Assembly: GCA_023418995.1 (NCBI GenBank)
Contig: JAEZYP010000045.1
Span: 1 to 35,885 of the forward strand
Source: Bacillota bacterium
GTDB lineage: Bacteria; Bacillota; Clostridia; Oscillospirales; Acutalibacteraceae
Length of the DNA stretch: 35,885 nt
Direction of reading: 5' to 3'
A program made the translations under genes and the position numbers. Below are positions 30,927 through 35,885 of this stretch, one piece after another. Within the stretch, counting starts at the first letter, position 1. Every line of letters begins with the position of its first letter. Under the pieces are notes generated by a model, which saw only the letters and a program-made list of their open reading frames with translations, was not told the DNA's origin and did no database searches.

Positions 30927-33157
30927 TACATCACCTCGTGAAAGGTACGGGATATTACTTCCCTTTGCTGCTGATTGGAAAGCTTGTGAAAATTCACCGC
31001 GTAGCCCGAAACGCGGATGGTCAGGTTCGGGTAAAGCTCCGGATGCTCGCAGGCGTCAATGAGTGTCTGCTTATTCAGCACATTAATATTAATATGGTGC
31101 GCCTTCTGGCGGAAATAGCCGTTGAGAATGGAAACCAGATTGCGGTAGCGTTCCTTGTTTTCATGCCCCAGTGCCTGTGGAATAATCGAAAAGGTGTTGG
31201 AGATTCCATCCTTGCAGATATCATAGGATAGCTTTGCAACCGAGTTCAAAGAGGCAAGCGCTCCGTTCCTTTCGCGGTTATGCATCGGGTTCGCGCCGGG
31301 CGCGAAGGGTTCTCCTGCCTTTCTTCCGTCGGGGGTTGCGCCGGTCTTCTTTCCGTAAACGACGTTGGAGGTAATGGTCAGGATGGAAAGCGTATGCTCC
31401 GCATTGCGATAGACGGGGTTCTTTTTCAGCTCCTCGTAGAACAGCTTTACCTGCTCCTGGGCAATGGAATCCACGCGGTCGTCGTCGTTGCCGAAGGCCG
31501 GGTAATCGCCAGTAATCTCGAAATCAGTGATTAATCCGGTTTTATCACGGACGCACCTTACCTGCGCGTATTTAACCGCCGAAAGGGAATCCGCCAGAAC
31601 GGACATGCCGGCCACACCAAACGCCATGAAACGGTGTACGCAGGTATCGTGCAGTGCCATCTGCGTTTTTTCATACGCGTATTTATCATGCATGTAATGG
31701 ATGATGTTCATCGCGCTCACATAGGTTTTTGCCAGCCATTTACGGTAAACGTCCATGCCCTGCAAAACCTTATCGTAGTCCAGATATTCCCCTTGATACG
31801 GAGAATGCGCGGGAGCAAGCTGTTTTCCGCTCTTTTCATCGCGCCCGCCGTTCAGACTCATCAGGAGCAGCTTTGCCAGATTTGCCCTCGCCCCGAAGAA
31901 CTGCATATCCTTGCCCACGCGCATGGCGGAGACACAGCACGCGATTGCATAATCATCGCCGAACTTCGGGCGCATTACGTCATCGTTCTCATACTGAATT
32001 GCGTCCGTATCGCACGAAACTTTGGCTGCAAACCGCTGAAAGCTTTGAGGAAGGCGGTCTGACCAAAGCACGGTAAGGTTCGGTTCGGCGGAAGCACCGA
32101 GGGTATAAAGCGTATGAAGAATGCGGTAGGAGGATTTTGTCACAAGCGTGCGCCCGTCCTCTCCCATTCCACCGATTGCTTCCGTAATCCACATGGGGTC
32201 GCCGGCAAACAGCTCATTGTACTCCGGAGTACGCAGATGCCGCGCCATGCGAAGCTTCATCACAAAGTCATCCAGAATTTCCTGCGTCTGCTGTTCCGAC
32301 AGCAAGCCGTTCTTCAGGTCGCGTTCAAAGTAGATATCCAGAAACGTGCTGACGCGCCCAAGACTCATTGCCGCTCCATTTTGCTCCTTAATAGAACCGA
32401 GATAGCCAAAATACAACCACTGCACCGCTTCCCGCGCGTTCTTAGCCGGACCTGAAATATCAAAGCCGTACTGCTGTGCCATTTCCTTCAGGTACCCCAA
32501 AAATGTGATCTGCTGATATAATTCTTCCAGAAGCCGGATGCTGTCCGCTTCCATATTCTGCGTTCCAACCAGCATCTTATCCTTTTTCTTCTCTTCAATG
32601 AGGCGGTCCACACCGTAAAGCGCCACCCTGCGGTAATCGCCGATAATTCTGCCTCTGCCGTAGGCATCCGGCAGCCCGGTAATAATACCGCAGTGGCGGG
32701 CGGCGCGTATTTCATCGGTGTAGGCACGGAACACACCCTCATTGTGGGTGGTGCGGTACTGGAACTCCTTTTCCACCTTCTCAGAAAGCTTGTAGCCGTA
32801 GGCTTCGCATGCTTTGCGCGTCATATTCAACCCGCCGAAGGGATTTACCCCCCGTTTTAACGGGCGGTCGGTTTGCAGCCCGACAATAATCTCGTTCTCC
32901 TTGTCCAGATAACCCGCATGGTAGCTGGTAAGCGAGCTTACCGTCTGGGTGTCAATATCCAGAACGCCGCCGAACTCCCGCTCAAGCTCAACCAGGTGGT
33001 TCAGCTTCTTCATGAGCTTTTCCGTACGTTCCGTAGCCGGGGCCAGAAAGTTTTCATCGCCCTCATACGGGGTATAGTTGGTCTGAATAAAATTCCGCAC
33101 ATTAATTTCGCCCTGCCATTTTCCGCTGACAAAACCTTGCCATGCCAAATCTTCCAT
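30926..33157 (-). CDS. pflB: Pyruvate formate-lyase (formate acetyltransferase)
   Basis: A 743-residue glycyl radical enzyme that converts pyruvate and CoA to acetyl-CoA and formate in anaerobic metabolism. The adjacent catalytic cysteines are in IACCVSAMRVG (near residues 406-407), and the radical glycine is Gly718 in RVSGYAVNF near the C-terminus. The double cysteine marks a true PFL rather than a diol dehydratase or other homologue. The start ATG 33157 follows GAAGGAG. The transcript begins at 33355-33384 and passes through a ZTP riboswitch, so PFL is made when folate-linked one-carbon units are short. Formate feeds 10-formyl-tetrahydrofolate. Confidence 0.97.
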   Translation of the reverse strand: MEDLAWQGFVSGKWQGEINVRNFIQTNYTPYEGDENFLAPATERTEKLMKKLNHLVELEREFGGVLDIDTQTVSSLTSYHAGYLDKENEIIVGLQTDRPLKRGVNPFGGLNMTRKACEAYGYKLSEKVEKEFQYRTTHNEGVFRAYTDEIRAARHCGIITGLPDAYGRGRIIGDYRRVALYGVDRLIEEKKKDKMLVGTQNMEADSIRLLEELYQQITFLGYLKEMAQQYGFDISGPAKNAREAVQWLYFGYLGSIKEQNGAAMSLGRVSTFLDIYFERDLKNGLLSEQQTQEILDDFVMKLRMARHLRTPEYNELFAGDPMWITEAIGGMGEDGRTLVTKSSYRILHTLYTLGASAEPNLTVLWSDRLPQSFQRFAAKVSCDTDAIQYENDDVMRPKFGDDYAIACCVSAMRVGKDMQFFGARANLAKLLLMSLNGGRDEKSGKQLAPAHSPYQGEYLDYDKVLQGMDVYRKWLAKTYVSAMNIIHYMHDKYAYEKTQMALHDTCVHRFMAFGVAGMSVLADSLSAVKYAQVRCVRDKTGLITDFEITGDYPAFGNDDDRVDSIAQEQVKLFYEELKKNPVYRNAEHTLSILTITSNVVYGKKTGATPDGRKAGEPFAPGANPMHNRERNGALASLNSVAKLSYDICKDGISNTFSIIPQALGHENKERYRNLVSILNGYFRQKAHHININVLNKQTLIDACEHPELYPNLTIRVSGYAVNFHKLSNQQQREVISRTFHEVM

Positions 33158-33223
33158 ACTCTGCTCCTTCTGTTACGTAAGCATTTGGGGCCACTCCTTT
33201 TCCTCTTGACCTTCATTGGGTAC

Positions 33224-33330
33224 AAAATAAAAAAGAGCGGCACTCGGTAAAACCAAATGCTGCCCAGACGGTCGGCTGATTCTCGGCTCTTATTCCCCTG
33301 TGGTTGCCCACAATTATCCGTCAGTAATAA
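33224..33330 (-). promoter_or_regulatory. ZTP (pfl-motif) riboswitch with terminator platform
   Basis: On the minus strand the leader reads ACTGACGGA, a short GTGG..CCAC stem and then CCGACCGTCTGGGC (33262-33275). These are the conserved parts of the ZTP/ZMP riboswitch, whose Fusobacterium example ends with the same GCCGACCGUCUGGGC. Right after it, GGGCAGCATTTGGT (33252-33265) can pair with ACCGAGTGCCGCTC (33235-33248), then TTTTTTATTTT follows: an intrinsic terminator that shares the GGGC of the aptamer. Ligand binding should keep GGGC in the aptamer and prevent termination, an ON switch. ZTP accumulates when 10-formyl-THF is short. Confidence 0.88.
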
Positions 33331-33354
33331 AAGCCGTTATTTGCTTGTACGCTT

Positions 33355-33384
33355 ATTATAGTCGATTTACTGTCGGCCTGTCAA
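33355..33384 (-). promoter_or_regulatory. Sigma-A promoter of the pfl operon
   Basis: Minus strand TTGACA (33379-33384), 18-bp spacer and TATAAT (33355-33360). The riboswitch begins about 20 nt downstream of the expected start. Confidence 0.85.
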
Positions 33385-33719
33385 TCCGAAACGCCCGTTT
33401 TTTAAACTCAGTTTTCCCGGGCAATTCAAGGTAAAATAATAAACTGCTTAGCGTGCGTTTGAACCAGATATTCACAGTTTGTTCTTTAATTCTTTATAAC
33501 GCTGCTATCATTTTTCACAATCCTATAGTATAATTAAGTTGTTCCGCGCTTCAAATGAAAGATTTTGAGCATTTTGATGGTTGGAATGCTTTTTGTATAC
33601 ACAAACTAATGAAGATATCGATACTCAACTTGAGAGGCTTCCTTGTATTTTCAAGGATTTTTCGTGATGGATACCGGATTGCCTGCGCGTAATATAAAGA
33701 TAATTAATGTGAGGTTTTC
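33385..33719. other. Region between the pfl promoter and dedA
   Basis: 335 bp. A TATAAT for dedA lies near 33530 without a good -35. A small hairpin TCCTTG-tatttt-CAAGGA followed by T5 lies at 33640-33662. An open frame of about 45 codons (33555-33692) has no ribosome site. A short transcript between these elements is possible but unsupported. Confidence 0.4.
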
Positions 33720-34337
33720 ATGCAAGAATGGATTATTAGCATAATGAATCAGTTCGGATATATTGCAATCGCGCTGTTAATCGCGGTGGAAAACATATTT
33801 CCGCCCATTCCCTCCGAGGTAATTCTCTGCTTCGGAGGATTTATGACAACCATGTCGAATATGACAGTCTGGGGCGTGATTCTATCTTCCACCATCGGCT
33901 CGGTCATCGGCGCCATTGTTCTTTACTGCGTGGGCAGGTGGCTGAATCCACGGCGGCTGAACCGCCTGATTGACAGCAAGGTTGGTAAAATTCTCCGATT
34001 AAAAAGAGAGGATTTTAAAAAAGCGGAGCACTGGTTTGAACATCACGGCAAGCTTACGGTTTTCTTTTGCCGCTTTATCCCCATTATTCGCAGCCTGATT
34101 TCTGTTCCGGCAGGGATGTCTCGCATGAACATGGGTATTTTTTTGGCACTGACGGCAGTAGGTACTATGGTTTGGAATACCGTGCTTGTTTTTGCGGGCG
34201 CTTTCCTCGGAGATTCCTGGGAAATTGCCGTCGGTTATCTGAACACGTATACCATCGTTGTCACCATTCTGTTTGCCATCCTTTTCTTAGCACTGGGATA
34301 TTGGTATTATAAAAACAGGATTAAGTCTAAATCCTAA
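33720..34337 (+). CDS. DedA-family membrane protein
   Basis: A 205-residue membrane protein of the DedA/SNARE-associated family with about five hydrophobic segments. Family signatures: VENIFPPIPSEVILCFGGF near residues 23-41, including the acidic residue and the PxPSE motif, and FFCRFIPIIRSLISVPAGMS near residues 115-134, with the conserved arginines. DedA proteins include undecaprenyl phosphate flippases and other lipid carriers. The start ATG 33720 follows GAGGTTTTC. A strong terminator lies 15 bp after the stop. Confidence 0.9.
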   Translation: MQEWIISIMNQFGYIAIALLIAVENIFPPIPSEVILCFGGFMTTMSNMTVWGVILSSTIGSVIGAIVLYCVGRWLNPRRLNRLIDSKVGKILRLKREDFKKAEHWFEHHGKLTVFFCRFIPIIRSLISVPAGMSRMNMGIFLALTAVGTMVWNTVLVFAGAFLGDSWEIAVGYLNTYTIVVTILFAILFLALGYWYYKNRIKSKS

Positions 34338-34352
34338 TAAAGCCAAATACGA

Positions 34353-34400
34353 AGCGCCCTGCGGAATCCGTAGTTCGGAGCCGCAGGGCGCTCTTTTTTT
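34353..34400 (+). terminator. Terminator after dedA
   Basis: A 12-bp perfect stem AGCGCCCTGCGG / CCGCAGGGCGCT with a 16-nt loop and a T7 run. It also lies between the convergent dedA and LiaF-like genes. Confidence 0.9.
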
Positions 34401-34401
34401 A

Positions 34402-35106
34402 TCAGATATAATGAATTTTTATATCACCAAAGGAAACGCTTCCGATTAAAGTAACCTGCGGAACATCCTCCTCCGGCTGAATTCGCCGGAAATCCTCTTT
34501 TACGTCTGCAAGGCTTACTTGAATATTGTTTTTTACCCGCCAATTACGGGGAAGATACAGCTCAATTGAACCAAAGCTGCATTCCAGATAAATTTCCGCC
34601 CCCTGCGGGCTTAGCTGCGTTTGATCGAAATAAAGAGACATTTCACCAAAGGAGGTAGAAAAATGTCCGGTTTGCAGACTGTCGGCGTGAAGATACTTGC
34701 AGGTGGAGCCGAACGACAGCCGCGCGCTGGGGTTATTATCATCAATGTTTTCAGTGGACTGAAAGCCTGTTCTATCCTTACCATGCCAATTGCAGTGATC
34801 AAAGCCGTGAACATTAAAAATACAACTGAACCCGATGCTCGCCAGAATTGCCGCCACGAACAGAAGCCATACCGAAATTGCGATTAGATGCAGCGGCTGT
34901 TGATATATTAGATAAAGGAAGGCAAAAGAGATAAAAACGCCGAAATAATTGCGGTCAACGATGCTGCTGACAATCAATGCCGCAAGCAGGATTGTCGCTA
35001 CTAAAGTTAGTACGCCAATCTTGCCAAAGAAGCCCGTCTGGCTCCCGATAATAAAAATAGCAGAAAGTAAAAAGAAGATTCCCCAGAACCAATTTTTATT
35101 TTTCAT
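34402..35106 (-). CDS. LiaF-like membrane protein paired with LytTR
   Basis: 234 residues from ATG 35106, chosen because AAAGGAG precedes it; the frame open to 35163 lies inside the LytTR gene. Four hydrophobic segments fill residues ~5-95. A cytoplasmic or extracellular beta-rich half follows, with SFGEMSLYFDQ, ECSFGSIELYLP and a GSVSFGDIKIHYI end. These repeated SFG.(M/I) strands recall the C-terminal domain of LiaF, which controls the LiaRS envelope-stress system. The start overlaps the LytTR stop by 11 nt. I infer that it inhibits or tunes the LytTR regulator in response to envelope state. Confidence 0.8.
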   Translation of the reverse strand: MKNKNWFWGIFFLLSAIFIIGSQTGFFGKIGVLTLVATILLAALIVSSIVDRNYFGVFISFAFLYLIYQQPLHLIAISVWLLFVAAILASIGFSCIFNVHGFDHCNWHGKDRTGFQSTENIDDNNPSARLSFGSTCKYLHADSLQTGHFSTSFGEMSLYFDQTQLSPQGAEIYLECSFGSIELYLPRNWRVKNNIQVSLADVKEDFRRIQPEEDVPQVTLIGSVSFGDIKIHYI

Positions 35107-35560
35107 AGCTGCTCCTTTCATTGAGGCGCTGCCGCAGTTCCTGATAATAGTACCGCGAAACATACACCTGTTTGTGACTGTTGTTAAACCGGATGAGACT
35201 GGAAGCGGTGAGGTTACGTGTTATGGAATATACCTGCATGATATTTACAATGGTGGATTTTGCCGCGCGAACGAAGCTTCTTGGCAGAATCTGCTCCAAT
35301 TCGTACAGGCGAAATTTAATCAGATAAGAGTCGGAAGCCGTATGGGCGTAAATGTGTTCTGCTTCGGTTTCAAAGAACAGAACTTCGTTCAGAGGAATAT
35401 AGAATTCCTGATTTTGCTTATAGAAGGTAATCTGGCTGGTTTTGGAGGTCTGTTCCAATATATACTGCTGAATTTTCTGAACGGTATCATCCACGCGGCC
35501 GCATCGGATTACCACCTCGTCTTCCTCAATGTCACTGATCAGCTCAATGCGTATCTTCAC
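35096..35560 (-). CDS. LytTR-family DNA-binding regulator
   Basis: 154 residues with the LytTR domain at about residues 45-145 (EFYIPLNEVLFFETEAEHIY, then YELEQILPRSFVRAAKSTIV). There is no receiver domain; the N-terminal 40 residues form a short strand-rich part. LytTR domains bind direct repeats about 21 bp apart. The start is GTG 35560 with GGGGAGG upstream. It is translated together with the LiaF-like membrane protein, a common arrangement in clostridia where the membrane protein controls the regulator. Two direct repeats upstream (35622-35654) are a likely own-promoter site. Confidence 0.9.
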   Translation of the reverse strand: MKIRIELISDIEEDEVVIRCGRVDDTVQKIQQYILEQTSKTSQITFYKQNQEFYIPLNEVLFFETEAEHIYAHTASDSYLIKFRLYELEQILPRSFVRAAKSTIVNIMQVYSITRNLTASSLIRFNNSHKQVYVSRYYYQELRQRLNERSSYEK

Positions 35561-35584
35561 CCTGTCGCCTCCCCTACTACCATT

Positions 35585-35612
35585 ATTATAGCGTCATTTT
35601 TTTAATTGAAAA
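35585..35612 (-). promoter_or_regulatory. Promoter of the LytTR operon, weak -35
   Basis: Minus-strand TATAAT (35585-35590), with TTTTCA 16 bp upstream (35607-35612). The poor -35 fits activation from the direct repeats next to it. Confidence 0.55.
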
Positions 35613-35621
35613 GGGGTGTTT

Positions 35622-35654
35622 GCCAACCGGTTGTATTCCAGCGCCAACAGGTTG
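35622..35654. promoter_or_regulatory. LytTR operator candidate: two direct repeats 21 bp apart
   Basis: GCCAACCGGTTG (35622-35633) and GCCAACAGGTTG (35643-35654) differ at one base and are exactly 21 bp apart, two helical turns, as LytTR sites usually are. Each half is itself a near palindrome. They end about 10 bp before the -35 region of the LytTR operon. Confidence 0.65.
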
Positions 35655-35719
35655 ATTTATTTGGGTAACCCTCTTTACCTGAAATGACAAACGCCGCTTA
35701 TGAACAGCCAGCGGCACAA

Positions 35720-35751
35720 AAAGGCAGCGGGCATTGACGCCTGCTGCCTTT
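35720..35751 (-). terminator. Terminator of the right-edge gene
   Basis: AAAGGCAGC-g-GGC / GCC-t-GCTGCCTTT stem with an ATTGAC loop. On the minus strand it is followed by TTTTTGTG. Confidence 0.8.
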
Positions 35752-35760
35752 CCCTATCAC

Positions 35761-35885
35761 TTAGAACACCGCGACCTGCCTGGTGGAGTTCCCGCTCGGA
35801 ACGGTTCCCTTTTTCACCGTAAGCCTTACGGACGCGTGGGATTTGATGATCCTCTTATTCTTACTGTCGTATACGTCGAACATGA
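35761..35885 (-). CDS. Secreted Ig-like protein C-terminus (truncated by window edge)
   Basis: The last ~41 codons of a minus-strand gene: MFDVYDSKNKRIIKSHASVR, then a short LTVKKG strand, ending RQVAVF and a stop at 35761. It matches the C-terminus of the left-edge protein (MFDVYDEKNRLIKKGHASVR ... RQTAIF) nearly residue for residue, so both end with the same beta-rich domain. A terminator lies at 35720. Nothing else can be said from this fragment. Confidence 0.8.
   Translation of the reverse strand, partial: MFDVYDSKNKRIIKSHASVRLTVKKGTVPSGNSTRQVAVF

Noticed and set aside
33555..33692. Open frame of about 45 codons upstream of dedA
   Set aside because: No ribosome site, no recognisable composition, and it overlaps a small hairpin.
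1..35885. CRISPR arrays, tRNA or rRNA genes, prophage modules
   Set aside because: No regularly spaced repeats, cloverleaf-like sequences, or phage structural genes were seen on either strand.

Overview
The window (about 50% GC, Gram-positive gene content) reads as a chromosomal segment of an anaerobic, low-to-mid GC Clostridia bacterium, most plausibly an Oscillospirales/Ruminococcaceae-type organism. The reasons are the single-chain Firmicutes-type PurL, a class-1-type hybrid cluster protein, pyruvate formate-lyase with its activase, an EFR1-type flavodoxin/ferredoxin gene, DUF1540 and DUF1015 proteins, a GH25 lysozyme with clostridial C-terminal repeats, and strong AGGAGG ribosome sites with frequent GTG/TTG starts. 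No tRNA, rRNA, CRISPR array, prophage or complete insertion sequence was recognised.

Layout. 1-500: 3' end of a secreted Ig-like protein. A homologous C-terminus lies inverted at the right edge (35761-35885). 675-5404: a conserved protein faintly like ThyX, a lipid kinase/PAP2 phosphatase pair, a CatA-like acyltransferase, a ferritin-like protein and a patatin. 5526-7297: an AT-rich ECF sigma / anti-sigma / lipoprotein cluster with an 18-bp perfect inverted repeat. 7412-10015: a zinc-type ABC importer operon. 10074-12162: a GNAT-YoaP fusion and a DUF1015 protein. 12459-17437: purL followed by alanine racemase. 17583-18575: a small orphan ORF and a frameshifted EFR1 gene. 18746-20528: GH25 lysozyme behind a long leader. 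20671-22488: motAB behind a sigma-D type -10. 22666-24699: hcp-cupin behind a Crp/Fnr-type palindrome. 24786-27768: DUF1540, then TrmB regulator, variant DAP decarboxylase and a hydrolase. 27846-28004: a MITE-like element. 28018-29856: a KimA-like potassium importer. 30222-33384: pflB-pflA under a ZTP (pfl-motif) riboswitch. 33720-35654: DedA, then a LytTR regulator with a LiaF-like membrane protein and its putative operator repeats.

How the genes work together. Several units concern the cell envelope: lipid kinase/PAP2, patatin, alanine racemase and DAP decarboxylase for peptidoglycan precursors, GH25, DedA, LiaF-like/LytTR and the ECF cluster. Others concern anaerobic metabolism and one-carbon flow: PFL makes formate, which feeds 10-formyl-THF for purine synthesis, and the ZTP riboswitch links PFL to that folate status. 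PurL is in the same purine pathway. Hcp deals with nitrosative stress.

The strongest non-coding signals are the ZTP riboswitch, the MITE-like hairpin, the LytTR direct repeats at 21-bp spacing, the palindrome placed near -41.5 of the hcp promoter, and the sigma-D -10 before motA. I saw no clearly novel multi-gene system. The least explained pieces are the ThyX-like protein, the GH25 leader, the terminator-like inverted repeat inside the ECF cluster, and the repeated C-terminal domain shared by three secreted proteins.
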